This document shows, piece after piece, positions 42,171 to 51,639 of a stretch of DNA of 64,000 bases. Source of the stretch: Ignavibacteria bacterium (GTDB lineage: Bacteria > Bacteroidota > Ignavibacteria > Tepidaquicellales > Tepidaquicellaceae). The notes below the pieces were generated by a model. That model made no database searches. It had not been told where the DNA came from and saw only the letters and a list, made by a program, of their open reading frames with translations. The stretch spans positions 47,686 to 111,685 of the forward strand of contig JADJMZ010000008.1 in the NCBI GenBank assembly GCA_016709315.1, given 5' to 3'. A program made the translations under genes and the position numbers. How positions within the stretch are numbered: position 1 is the stretch's first letter; each line of letters begins with the position of its first letter.

Positions 42171-42860
42171 ATTTCACACCTCGTTCCCAATCTCCCGATT
42201 GGGAAAGGAAAATTTTTCTTATAAGCTCTGGAGTTTTTTGTGAAAATAGGAATTCTGACGCTGCCTGAAGTAGTCAGTTATTGTTATGTTTCACACCTCG
42301 TTCCCAATCTCCCGATTGGGAACGGAAAAATTTTCTTATAAGCTCTGGAGTTTTTGTGGAAATAGGAATTCTGACGCTGCCTGAAGTAGTCAGTTATTGT
42401 TATATTTCACACCTCGTTCCCAATCTCCCGATTGGGAACGGAAAAATTTCCTTATAAGCTCTGGAGTTTTTGTGAAATAGGAATTCCTGACACTGCCTGA
42501 AGTAGTCAGTTATTGTTATGTTTTTACACCTCGTTCCCAATCTCCCGATTGGGAACGGAAAAATTCTCTTATAAGCTCTGGAGTTTTTGTGGAAATAGGA
42601 ATTCCTGACGCTGCCTGAAGTAGTCAGTTATTGTTATGTTTCACACCTCGTTCCCAATCTCCCGATTGGGAACGGAAAATTTTCTTATAAGCTCTGGAGT
42701 TTTTGTGGAAATAGGAATTCCTGACACTGCCTGAAGTAGTCAGTTATTGTTATGTTCACACTCGTTCCCAATCTCCCGATTGGGAACGGAAAAACTCTCT
42801 TATAAGCTCTGGAGTTTTTGTGAAAATAGGAATTCCTGACGCTGCCTGAAGTAGTCAGTT
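42171..42860. repeat. Six-copy tandem repeat, about 118 bp per unit, each with a palindrome
   Basis: Units begin with (T)TTCACACCTCGTTCCC near 42173, 42289, 42405, 42521, 42639 and 42754. Each contains the palindrome TTCCCAATCtcccGATTGGGAA, then CTTATAAGCTCTGGAGTTTT, GGAATTCCTGAC and CTGCCTGAAGTAGTCAGTTA. They are nearly identical. The last unit runs into the end of the WYL gene, and each unit carries on the minus strand a copy of that gene's last codons plus stop, so the array appears to have grown from the gene's 3' end. Confidence 0.9.
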
Positions 42861-43835
42861 GTTGTTATGTTTATACTGTTTCAAAATTTCTTTTGCATCC
42901 TTAACCAATAGCTGTATAAGTTCCGGAGGGCTGAGTACCCTGATCCTTGTCCCTTCCTTCATAAGCCAGTCTTTGATCTCAGATAATTCATAAAGTGTGA
43001 GTGTGACGTGTATGTTGCCGTTTGCGAGTTTCCTGGTTTTTTGCGAAGTGTGTATTTTCCCTTTCGGTTATTAAATTCACAAACGGCTTTTTTATTTCGA
43101 ACTGTATCTCTACAGGTTTTGATGTTCTTTTTCCGAAACTGTATTTAAAGTATTCCTCCAAATTAAAACTGTCAGGAACATCGAATTCTCTGTTTGTCAG
43201 CTTCACTTCAGATATTCTGCTTACAGATAATACCCTTACTTTTTTTCTTTCATGTTCAAAACCAATGAGATACCAGTCTCCGTTATAATTTCTTAAATGG
43301 TATGGATCAATCGTTCTGCTGACCGCATTTACATTCTCCGTTTTAATGTACTTTACTTGTATAGTCTTTTCTTTTAATAGCGCATTTTCTATGATCTTAA
43401 ATGTTTTTTCATCAGATCTTTTTACCGGACTGAATCTGAAACTAATTTTTTCCCTGACATCAATAATCTTTTTATTTATTTCATCTCCGAAACTCAGACG
43501 CAATTTATTCAGCAGCGATTTCTGTCCGGACTTATATGGATTATGATCATAACTTTTGATGAGCTCGAATATCACAGCGAGATCAGTATAACTCCCTGCC
43601 GACAGATCAAATGTTTTCAATTGAAACACTTTTGTATAGTAAAAGGATTTTCTCTTAAAATCATATTCAAGCGGCGCATTATAAACTTCTTTAAGTATCT
43701 TCAGGTCGCGGAAATGTGTCCTATCGCTAACATTACATATCCGTGAAAGATCTGATGATTTCACATGTCTGCCTTTTGCAAAGCAACCGTCAATCTTAAC
43801 TAACCTGTCAAAAACATGTAAACTTATTTTTTCAT
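42855..43835 (-). CDS. WYL-domain transcriptional regulator (two frameshifts)
   Basis: From 43835, one corrected base gives MKKISLHVFDRLVKIDGCFA and then a winged-helix HTH (SSDLSRICNVSDRTHFRDLK). The WYL domain follows, with the NGDWYLIGFEHERKK strand, typical ligand-binding SRIxxVKLTNREFD, and FNLEEYFKYSFGK. Removing one G near 43065 extends the protein through NGNIHVTLTLYELSEIKDWL and RIRVLSPPELIQLLVKDAKE to KHNNN* at 42855. About 325 residues. WYL regulators sense nucleic-acid fragments or small ligands and often control defence or DNA-repair genes. The shared promoter block at 44198 points towards it. Confidence 0.82.
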
Positions 43836-43974
43836 ATTTAAATTCTTCTCCAAAGTTAGTATAAATTTATATGTTTATAAATGAAGACTTTAATTGAGAG
43901 ATTTTATCATCTCATTCGGCGTGGATTCACTACTAATTTTAAAGCAGGAAAAATAATTTGCGGTCATCCCAAAA

Positions 43975-44165
43975 CCTTTTCTATTCAAAGTCCCATAGAC
44001 TGTACGGAAGGAGCACTTGTATGACCTCCCCTGCCCGCCTATGGTATGAGGCGGAGCAAGCCCCGCTCCAGCGGGCTTCCCCCTCTTTGCAAAGGAGGGG
44101 GATTAAGGTAGTCATAATGTTTTGAGAAAATCTCTTTAGATGAGAAAGTTTGGGAGGGATTAAAT
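43975..44165. repeat. GC-rich fold-back repeat
   Basis: TCATCCCAAAACCTTTT at the left pairs loosely with TTTTGAGAAA...TTTGGGAGGGA at the right. Inside are CCCTGCCCGCC, the palindrome CCCCCTCTTTGCAAAGGAGG and ATTAAGGTAGTCAT. It belongs to the same family as 6333-6658 and 36909-37087. No ORF. Confidence 0.5.
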
Positions 44166-44197
44166 TTTAAATCTTAGATATTACTGTTTTTATATGC

Positions 44198-44240
44198 AAA
44201 ATTAAAAAGTTTTTTGTTCATTACAAAAACGTTTTTGGAC
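44198..44240 (-). promoter_or_regulatory. Bacteroidota-type promoter with palindromic upstream site (second copy)
   Basis: Read leftwards it is almost identical to 6680-6722: TGTCCAAAAACGTTTTTG, TAATGAACA, then TTTTTAATTTTG. TTG, a 19-nt spacer and TAATTTTG fit the Bacteroidota -33/-7 consensus. It points to the WYL gene, 363 nt away, about the same distance as the first copy has to its gene. Confidence 0.5.
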
Positions 44241-44302
44241 ACCACTGAGCTTCTGTAATTCCTGATTATTTGTTTATCCTTGACAATTCAAGCCATTTTT
44301 AT

Positions 44303-44325
44303 TTTACATACACCATGTATGTAAA
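44303..44325. promoter_or_regulatory. TetR-type operator palindrome
   Basis: TTTACATACA and TGTATGTAAA are perfect 10-bp arms around CCA, centred 30 bp before the start of the TetR gene. It overlaps the expected promoter region (TTGACA at 44280). It closely resembles AcrR/TetR operators and suggests autorepression. Confidence 0.75.
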
Positions 44326-44343
44326 TAAGTATTTAATTAATAT

Positions 44344-44940
44344 ATGAAACGGACAAAAGAAGAAGCGCTGGCAACGAAAAAGATTCTGTTAAGTAAATCT
44401 TTTATGGAATTTCTGGAAACGGGATTCGAAAATTCAAAGCTGGAAGTAATTGCTGAAAAAGCTGGAGTCACGCGAGGAGCCTTGTACTGGCACTTCAAAG
44501 ATAAAAAAGACTTGCTAGAATCAGTAATTGAATATAAAGATATGGAATCAATTGAGATATGTACTGAGATAATTGATTCAGATATGTCCTCATATGAAAA
44601 ACTCAATAGAATTATTTCTCTCAATTTTCCTGATATAAAAACAAAAAAGAAAGAAGTTAATTTTGTAAAACTTAAAGTTGAACTTTACAATTACTTCATA
44701 AAGCACGGCGATAAAAGAAATGCCGGAGTGAAATTTACTGACAGTTGTTATTCATTGCTGGAACAAATGAAGAAAGAAAATCTTATCAGAGACGAAGTTG
44801 ATATCAGATCTGCTGCCTTTAACATTCTCACAATGTGTTTGGGTTCTTATTTAAGATACTGTACCCTTCCCGAAAATATAAGATCGCTTAAAACATTAAA
44901 GACAAACGTATTGGATTATCTTAAATTGATAATGAAATAA
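44344..44940 (+). CDS. TetR/AcrR-family transcriptional regulator
   Basis: 198 residues and intact. The N-terminal HTH reads MKRTKEEALATKKILLSKSF and LEVIAEKAGVTRGALYWHFK, with the diagnostic GVTRGALYWHFKDKKDLL at about 36-53, very like AcrR. The C-terminal domain is all-helical and would bind an inducer. The palindrome at 44303-44325 immediately upstream is its probable operator. It lies 51 bp before the serine hydrolase gene on the same strand, so that gene is the nearest candidate target; no efflux pump gene is in sight. Confidence 0.92.
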   Translation: MKRTKEEALATKKILLSKSFMEFLETGFENSKLEVIAEKAGVTRGALYWHFKDKKDLLESVIEYKDMESIEICTEIIDSDMSSYEKLNRIISLNFPDIKTKKKEVNFVKLKVELYNYFIKHGDKRNAGVKFTDSCYSLLEQMKKENLIRDEVDIRSAAFNILTMCLGSYLRYCTLPENIRSLKTLKTNVLDYLKLIMK

Positions 44941-44991
44941 TAAGTGAAACTTAATTAGAAATTTTAAATTAATTAATCATAATAAAACACC

Positions 44992-46380
44992 ATGAAAAAA
45001 CTTTCTCTTTTTTTATTCTTATCAGTAATTTTAAGTATCGCAGGAACAGCAAGGTCCCTGACAGTACATAATCCGCTATGCTTCAGACAAAATAGAAGCG
45101 CTGAAAGTATCTTACGGATTAAAAGGAATTTCTGCCGCAGCTTATGTTCCCGGTCAGGGATTATGGCTTGGAGCAAGCGGTATTTCCAGTGAAACAGAAA
45201 ATGTTAATACTGATATGCTTTTCAGTTCCGGCAGCATAACAAAGAATTTTATGGCAGCTTTGATATTGCAGCTTGAAGAAGCGGACAGCTTAAACCTTGA
45301 TGATCAAATCGGAAACTGGCTTCCGGTTTTGTAAATATAAATAATTCTGTAACAGTAAGACAGCTTCAGATGTTCAGCGGAATTTACAGTGTAACCGATA
45401 ATCCTGCATTCAGCGCTGCAATAAATTCAAATCTTAACAGAATATGGACAGCTGAAGAGATTCTCAACAGCGGTTTAGTTTTTAACCTCCTTATTTTGCT
45501 CCCGGTACTTCCTGGCGTTATTCAAATACAAACTATATTATCATTGCTTACACATAATAAATAAGATATGCATACTGACATATCCGAACAGCTTCATTCA
45601 AGATTTTTTACTCCGCTGAATATGAATGAATCTTTTTTTGAGGTTCAGGATACTATAACAATGCCTTATGCGCATAACTGGGTTGATCTAAATGGTGACG
45701 GAATCCTTGATGATGCATCTTTTGTTCCTACAACTGCAATTTACAGTGCAACTATCGGCGCAGGCGGAGTAACATCAAGACCTGAAAATCTTGTGAAATG
45801 GCAAAGAGCTTTATACAGAGGAAGTATTCTTAATCAGACATCACTGAATCAAATGCTGACTTTCAGAAATGCAGTTATTTCTGGAGCGAACGGTTACGGA
45901 CTTGGCACAATGAGATATAGTATCAATGGTGTGAACTGTTTCGGTCATGGCGGAAATTTATTCGGTTATACTGCTGTAATGATTTATAATCCGCAGGATA
46001 GTATTTCAATTGCAATTATGATGAACAAAGATCTGGACGGTGGACCAGTTGGTAAATCTTTTATGATTACTGTTATTACAAATAATCCTGTCGGCATCAG
46101 AACTGTATCTACAGTTGTTCCGGATAAATTTTCTCTTTATCAAAATTATCCTAATCCGTTTAATCCTGAAACAATTATAAAATTCGATTTAACTTCAAAG
46201 CAACATGCGAAGTTAAGCGTTACAAATATATTAGGTGAAGAGATAAGCATTCTTTATAACGGAAATTTACAGGCAGGAGAATATTCATATAAATGGGATG
46301 CTTTAAATTATCCTGGTGGAATATATTTTTACAAGCTGCAAACTGAAGATGGTTTTGTTGTAAAAAGATGTTGCTTTTAA
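44992..46380 (+). CDS. T9SS-exported beta-lactamase-family serine hydrolase (about four frameshifts)
   Basis: Signal peptide MKKLSLFLFLSVILSIAGTA. Across frames, GISAAAYVPGQGLWLGASGI is followed by FSSGSITKNFMAALILQLEE with the SxxK nucleophile (SITK), then YSNTNY (the YxN motif) near 45525 and CFGHGGNLFGYTAVM, the HGG motif replacing KTG, near 45945. This is the order of class C beta-lactamases and DD-peptidases; EstB-like esterases share it. The end is a T9SS domain, LYQNYPNPFNPETIIKF ... YFYKLQT, so the enzyme is exported. About 460 residues. Breaks lie near 45060, 45330, 45490 and 45560. Substrate not assignable. Confidence 0.8.
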
Positions 46381-46750
46381 AGTAATCCAAAGAAACAGAA
46401 ATGTTCAGGAACAAAGCAAGCTTACAATTTTCTTTACGACCAATCACATCCCTTTATTCAACAAGGAGGGAGTTTCACAGTGAATCACTTTATGTTTATA
46501 TTTGCCTGAACTATAACTTTTTTATATTCCTTTCTCATTCCGTCTCAACCGGACTTCTTCTGATTTTTAAGAAGATCAGGGCTGAAGAGAAGCTCAAGTA
46601 ATTCTGTATTAGAAATTTTATTCGCTTGCTGATTCAACGCATGAAATTCTCACCAAATTTCAAATCCCTGTCAGTGGGAGACTCTATAAGAACATTAAAA
46701 TCTGTTCCAATCAGTAAATAGAATTTTTACTTTTAACTGACTGCTTTTAA
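46381..46750. other. Intergenic region without supported gene
   Basis: About 370 bp between convergent genes. Short tandem CTTTTAACTGACTGCTTTTAACTT-like sequence occurs near 46728-46758 (repeated CTTTTAACT). No ORF with family features, no hairpin terminator and no palindrome were seen. Confidence 0.45.
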
Positions 46751-47827
46751 CTTTTAACTTTTCCTACACAAACAGTCTTTTCTATCGCAATGCTCAATCC
46801 CTTATGATTCTTCAGAAAATCTTCACCTGATATTATAAAATATCTTTTTTATCCGGAAGCTTTACCGAAGTACTTCTTAACTTCATCCGCAAATGCTTTG
46901 AAATATCTATCAATGATTTTTTATCAAGACGCTTTTCAAACCATTTGAATTTCACATAAATGGTTCCGTCGCAGTATATGGTAAATGGCGAGACAGATCC
47001 GGACAGATTTTCTGATTATCGGCATGAATGAACCATTGGTATTACCAGTCCCCCATTTTATCCTGCCTGCTGATTTTTCCAGACTGTTATACAATCTGAT
47101 GACTTTAACGGCTTCGTCTTTAAGTTTTTCCCTTGTCTGTTTTAAAAGCTTTGTTCATCCCATTTTCTTCTTGTGTCTTTCGATTGACTGCCTGTATTCT
47201 TTTTTTTTACTTCCACCTGAATAATTTCCGGAATCATTATCTCATATTTCTCGAACTTGTAGTTATTCCATCTGAACTGCATATATATCGAACTGACTGT
47301 TCTGATTAATATAAATTATAAGATCCTTCAGCCGTTCATCAATCTTATCCATCAGTATTATACTTTGATAATTCCGTTCTGAAGATGATATTTCATAGTC
47401 TCAAGTATTGTAAGAATTCTTCTTCTTCAATATTAAAGAACTCCGATATCTTTCTTCAAACCTTAAACTGAATTTTTATTGATCCCATCATCAAACCTGC
47501 TCTTAAGTGTTGTAAAATCATAATGCCTCCAAAGTGAAGCACCGTAATCCAATGCCTGCGCTACCACAGTTCTCTTATCGGAATTCCTGAACAGCTTTGT
47601 TTCAATGACATACAAATCACCGTCCTTATCAATAGCAAGAGCATCAATGCTTCCCGAATCTGTCCTGAATTCTCTCGCCACTACAAACAATTTTTTATCT
47701 TCCTCGATCTCCTATACAGGTATTGATTCTGGATTCTGATGAATGTATTCCTGAAGATAACCTCTTTTAAAATCCGATTTGTCGATCTTTTGTGCGCTGC
47801 TGCCTGGGTGGGTGATTATGATGCTCA
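46750..47827 (-). pseudogene. PD-(D/E)XK nuclease-fold protein (many frame breaks)
   Basis: The start at 47827 reads MSIIITHPGSSAQKIDKSDF. The core is EFRTDSGSIDALAIDKDGDL followed by YVIETKLFRNSDKRTVVAQA (47690-47463): D...ExK of the PD-(D/E)XK superfamily, with the Arg/Gln-rich helix after it, as in NucS/DUF91-like and DUF4268-like enzymes. Farther on, broken frames read RLKDLIIYINQNSQFDIYAV, FRWNNYKFEKYEIMIPEI and VKKKEYRQSIERHKKKMG. The 3' end is only approximate. A DNA-cleaving defence or repair role is inferred. The gene is interrupted at least five times in this sequence. Confidence 0.55.
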
Positions 47828-47854
47828 TGAAGTAATTAAAATTTAGTAATTTCC

Positions 47855-48008
47855 TTTATTTTGTTGGAAAGATTTAAACATCATACTTTAATAAAAGAAC
47901 TCTTCCTGAAGAATTCGGTCCGAAAAGAAATGTGAGCTGATTCGTTTCTATCTCGACATCTTCAAGACTCTTAAAATTTTTTATTCTTATTTTCTTTATT
48001 ATACTCAT
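47855..48008 (-). pseudogene. Truncated head of a RecF/SMC-like AAA ATPase
   Basis: The start at 48008 gives MSIIKKIRIKNFKSLEDVEI, then the beta-strand ETNQLTFLF and P-loop GPNSSG(K)SSFIKV, the Lys requiring one base. Homologous ATPases continue for 300-700 residues with a Walker B; here the frame ends within about 45-60 residues and the nuclease gene starts at 47827. It is a deletion remnant, or the gene was lost by assembly collapse. The strand and frame order match the other defence-island genes. Confidence 0.6.
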
Positions 48009-48092
48009 ATATTATTGTGTTTAAGCTCTTACCTTCCAGTACTTGATTTTTCGTTGTGATAAAACTCTTTATTGTAATTATTGGGAAGCTCG

Positions 48093-48374
48093 TCAACTAT
48101 TTGTTTTTAACTTTTTAATGTTCTCTTTGATTATTTTCAATGCAATATGTAATTCTTCTGTAGAAGGAAGATTTCCGAAAAACATTTCTTCTATTTCTTC
48201 CTCATCATATTTAAGTATTTTGCGAATCAGTTTTTCTGATTTGCTTATGAATTCATCTTCGTTTTTACATTGGTAAGACAGCAGACCAAATTGCAATGTT
48301 AAATCATGATTGAAATTTTCTGCTTCCCGCATTATTGCATTGTATGTTTTGTCTGATAAATCGTCTGTGTCCAT
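48093..48374 (-). CDS. Hypothetical 93-residue protein
   Basis: Intact. MDTDDLSDKTYNAIMREAEN begins a fully helical, acidic sequence with LQFGLLSYQCKNEDEFISKS, KYDEEEIEEMFFGNLP and a Lys/Ile-rich end. There is no signal peptide and no motif I recognise. It lies 20 bp after the DinD/BRO-like gene and before the truncated ATPase on the same strand. The stretch is unbroken while its neighbours are fragmented, which supports it as a real gene. A small partner of the adjacent protein is possible but unproven. Confidence 0.6.
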   Translation of the reverse strand: MDTDDLSDKTYNAIMREAENFNHDLTLQFGLLSYQCKNEDEFISKSEKLIRKILKYDEEEIEEMFFGNLPSTEELHIALKIIKENIKKLKTNS

Positions 48375-48394
48375 CCGTTGTTATTTAAAGTAAT

Positions 48395-49229
48395 TTATTT
48401 ATTTCAACTTTTTGTTTTCTTTTTTTGGGTGGTAAAATTTTCGCCTGTCACTACACTTTTCCCGTTTTGCTTTCTAATTCTTTGCGGGCATTTTTTGCAA
48501 CTGTACCGCCTTTTTTACTTGCTTTGGCATTTTGTTGTAATCCTCTTGCCCCTCTTCAGTTTCAGCTATTTGTCGGGTAGATAGTTCTGCTAAAGCTCGT
48601 AAAAATTAATTCGGCTTCATTCAAATGCCTTATGATCCCGAAGGTTCTGGGTTTTTAATCCTTTCAAATCTTTATGCTTTTTACTGTAAGTCCTGTCCAT
48701 TCCTGATGGATAATATTAGTTAGCAACGCAAACTCATCTGCTTTTTCAACTCCGCTTTCTTTCCAGTAATCTGTTAACTTATTTCGGGTTTCCTGCCCTG
48801 TCATTTCGCTGTTGTATCCATTTTTCGCTTCTGCCGAGTTTCTGCCAGTTTTCTCGCTCTGTCAAGACTTTGAGAAGGGTCGGATATTTCCTGCATTCGT
48901 TCATATCCAACTTTAGCAAGCCATTGCTTAAAAGGTTCTGCTTTCGGGCTTGGTATGGATTGGATAATGCGAAGTAAAGTTTCAGTATCTGAAACATCAG
49001 TTTCACGTAACTTACCATCAGGGGCTTCCATTTTCAACCGTACGATTTTTTCGTACACTTCACTACCTTCTGTTTGTAATCTCTTCTTTAAATCACTCCA
49101 GTACCTTTTGGGGATAGTACTTTCGGTTAATATTTCTATTATATCTATTATCGAAAAATACCACACTTCCTTTTCATTGTCATAATGACTTCGTACTTTT
49201 TATTCTCAAATAATTTTTATATCGCTCAT
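48395..49229 (-). CDS. BRO/DinD-family protein (several frameshifts)
   Basis: From 49229 (MSDIKI...) broken frames give the BRO-N domain: VWYFSIIDIIEILTEST, PKRYWSDLKKRLQTEGSEVY, RLKMEAPDGKLRETDVSDTE, LLRIIQSIPSPKAEPFKQWL and AKVGYERMQEISDPSQSLDRA. Continuing frames read RNKLTDYWKESGVEKADEFA, FTSLAELSTRQIAETEE-like sequence and, near 48440, KKGGTVAKNARKELESKTGK, the C-terminal signature of DinD/BRO proteins (GGxVAxNARxxLExxTG). About 275 residues. BRO-N proteins occur as phage antirepressors, while DinD inhibits RecA filament formation in E. coli. Here the setting is a defence island. Confidence 0.72.
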
Positions 49230-49249
49230 AATAATAATTTATAGTTTCA

Positions 49250-49575
49250 TTTTATTAAAACCGTAAAGCTTCATACTCTCCTTCACTCAGCCCACACTTG
49301 GATCTATTACTTTTACTTCGGCATAGGTCAGTTCGTAAAGTTTGTAAATCAGATTGTCTATCTGCTGCTCTAAGGCAGTGATGTCTTTGCCCTGAGATTT
49401 GAAATTGGATTAATCAAGAAGTATTTTTATTGCAACCTTCCTTTTTGCAAGCTCATCATCAGCTAAATATACTCTTCCAAACCCACCTTCTACTAGTTCT
49501 TCCAGGCTTTTGTAATTATTATCTAAGGTAATTCCTATCACTTCAGAATTTGTAAAATTAATTTTGTTAATTTAA
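49250..49575 (-). pseudogene. Chimeric remnant: Ser/Thr kinase head joined to an R-M protein tail
   Basis: On the minus strand one frame reads NNYKSLEELVEGGFGRVYLA, DDELAKRKVAIKILLD*: the glycine-rich loop GGFGRVY and catalytic VAIK of a Ser/Thr protein kinase. It stops immediately. The bases that follow encode KDITALEQQIDNLIYKLYEL and TYAEVKVIDP, the typical C-terminal tail of Eco57I-type methylase/endonucleases. The kinase has lost everything after its Lys and the tail has no body, so an ancestral deletion fused two genes, or the assembly collapsed. Confidence 0.5.
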
Positions 49576-50270
49576 AACTCTCAGCACATTAAATTACAGG
49601 ATAAATATTTACTTCTTAATCTTGTCTGTTACAAACTCTTTCCCTCAATTTTGATATTCCTTCATATTTTTTGTTTATAGTATCTTCAAAATTGATTTTT
49701 ATTCCTTTTTCCATATTTGAAAATGTATCAAAAGCATTGCACTTCCACTTCGTTGCATACTAAAATAAAACTGTACAGTATTACTGAAAAGTTTATTCAG
49801 AGATTCTGCCCGAATCTTCTCAGTTAAAGTTAACCCTCCAAGCAAACAATTTTCCAGTTCACATTTACAATCTGCTAATCGCCAGTGTTCTGCCCTCATC
49901 TCCATTTTTGCCTTTTAGTAAATAGAGGTATAAATCTTCAAGTAAAGTACAGATAAAAATGTACTGTTTGTTTTCATCTCCTTCTGCTTTTCTGGAATTA
50001 CCTACTCTGAAGAAAGCTGATCACTCTAAGAACCAGAATTTTAGCATACTTGTCTTTACTATATTTCTTTTCTAACGAATCAGCTTTTCTTTAGTATTTA
50101 AATTATCACCGATCTTAAGTTTTGAATCTTCTGTACTAAATTGTTATCTGCTGCCGAAATAGTGTATTCTGCGCCTTGAACCAAGGTATCAATCTTTTCT
50201 TTGATTCAACATCTATAAAATGTCCGTGTTTATACTTTAAAATGCTTTCATTCTTATAAAATGATTCCAG
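49576..50270. other. Degenerate coding region, gene not identifiable
   Basis: Only short fragments remain on the minus strand. The best is 49699-49905, with Cys-rich LADCKCELENCLLGGLTLTE and VQFYFSMQRSGSAMLLIHFQ. Frames change every 50-150 bp. It probably holds the 3' end of the RecF-like ATPase operon or one further lost gene. No repeat or RNA gene was seen. Confidence 0.35.
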
Positions 50271-51639
50271 TTAATTTTTCTATTGCTTCCAATGTCTTAA
50301 TTGCTTTCTGCAAATCAGTTTTAAAAGTGGTGGTGTATGTCTGTTGTAATGTGATTGAGGATTGAAGATGAACATTCGCAACTGTCAAGTTTGGTAAAAG
50401 AGTAGCAAAGCTATTCCTCGTCTTGTTGCTTCTGCTGGTGTTTTGTTTATCAGTTTGCCAAAGTCAAGTTTCGTGAAACTTGCATTATACTTTTCTGCTA
50501 ACGGCAAAAACTCATCGCAAAAATGTTCCGTTGCTTTTCTCATGTAGTTTGCTGATGCAGGTAAGTCAATTGCGGTTGTGCTTTGCAATTTTGTCTTTGG
50601 TAAACTCAAAGAAATTATAATCGTGAGTAAGCAAAATCAACTGGTAATCCACTGCAAGTTTTTCAATGATGATGTCAAGAACTTTATCACGGTAACTCAT
50701 GTCCAAACTAATAAGCAAATCATCCATGATTAAAGTTTTCAAATCGGCTGCACCTAATCGCTGTTTCAAAATTCCTAAACGAATTGCCAAACCAATTGCA
50801 AGTTTTGCTTCGTTCAAAATGTGTGTGGCTTCTTGATTTGATTTTTGTTCCGTAATACTTGGAACCAATCGTGATTTTCGGATAATTTATATTCGGTTCG
50901 GTAGGAGTAATTGCAAGTGTAGCAGGTTGAAAATCAAATTTGATTTTCAAATCAATTTCAAAATCGTCTTTGATGTATGCGTTTGCAACTGTTTCTACAT
51001 TATCTAAAAGATTTTTTCAACCACTTGTTGAATCTTCCAACTTTCAGTTTGTATGATTTGTATTCATGTGTAAGCGGAACATCAGATGCAGTCGGATAAA
51101 CTTCTTCACGGGCTGTATTGAAAACTTTTGTCGGTCCCAACAATAATTCCTTCCAATACCGTTTTGCTCTCACACCGCCAATGTCAAGATACATGAGCAA
51201 CTCGGTTTCAAAGAAGTTGAAAATCTCAAACTCTTTGGAGTGCTTCAAATCGTGGAAGCGATACAACATTCTGTAATTAATAAAATCACTTGCAAGATTT
51301 ATTGCCTGTGCTTTTTGTTTGTTGGAACATCAGTGAGAATTTTAGTGTCATTGTGTGCAATGCGATACTTGTCTCCGTTGTCTAATTCAATCAACAAAAG
51401 AAGTTGTGTTTCCCTTGCGTAAATGTTCACTAAGCAATCTCTGTTATTCGTTTGAAGTATTTTGAAATTTCACTTGGCAAATCTTTTAAGCAGCTATCAA
51501 GCAAAGTGTATAAAGCCCAGTAGATAGAACTCTTACCACTTCCATTTTCACCATAAACAAGCAAATGTTTTGTCAAGTTTTATTGGCTGACTTTTCGGAA
51601 AAACTTAAAGTTGTTTATGTGCAGGTTTTTAATTTTCAT
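50270..51639 (-). pseudogene. RecF/SMC-like AAA ATPase of the R-M operon (many frame breaks)
   Basis: Starts at ATG 51639 with MKIKNLHINNFKFFRK, then LVYGENGSGKSSIYWALYTL (P-loop), LLDSCLKDLPSEISKYFKRI. Fragments in the middle include KEFEIFNFFETELLMYLDIG and PLTHEYKSYKLKVGRFNKWL. The end carries an ABC-type signature region LNEAKLAIGLAIRLG, Walker B LKTLIMDDLLISLDMSYRDK and the His switch YQLILLTHDYNFFEFTKD. The start overlaps the stop of the methylase gene (TGATG), so translation is coupled. About 450-550 residues. It is probably the ATP-driven sensor or motor of the defence system; the C-terminus is approximate. Confidence 0.65.

Noticed and set aside
42171..42860. CRISPR array or centromere-like iterons
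   Set aside because: Repeat units are about 118 bp and directly adjacent without spacers, and no replication or partition genes are present; tandem duplication of a gene end explains it better.
49250..49575. A novel kinase/restriction fusion protein
   Set aside because: Each part lacks the rest of its domain and a stop codon separates them; it is a remnant, not a working fusion.
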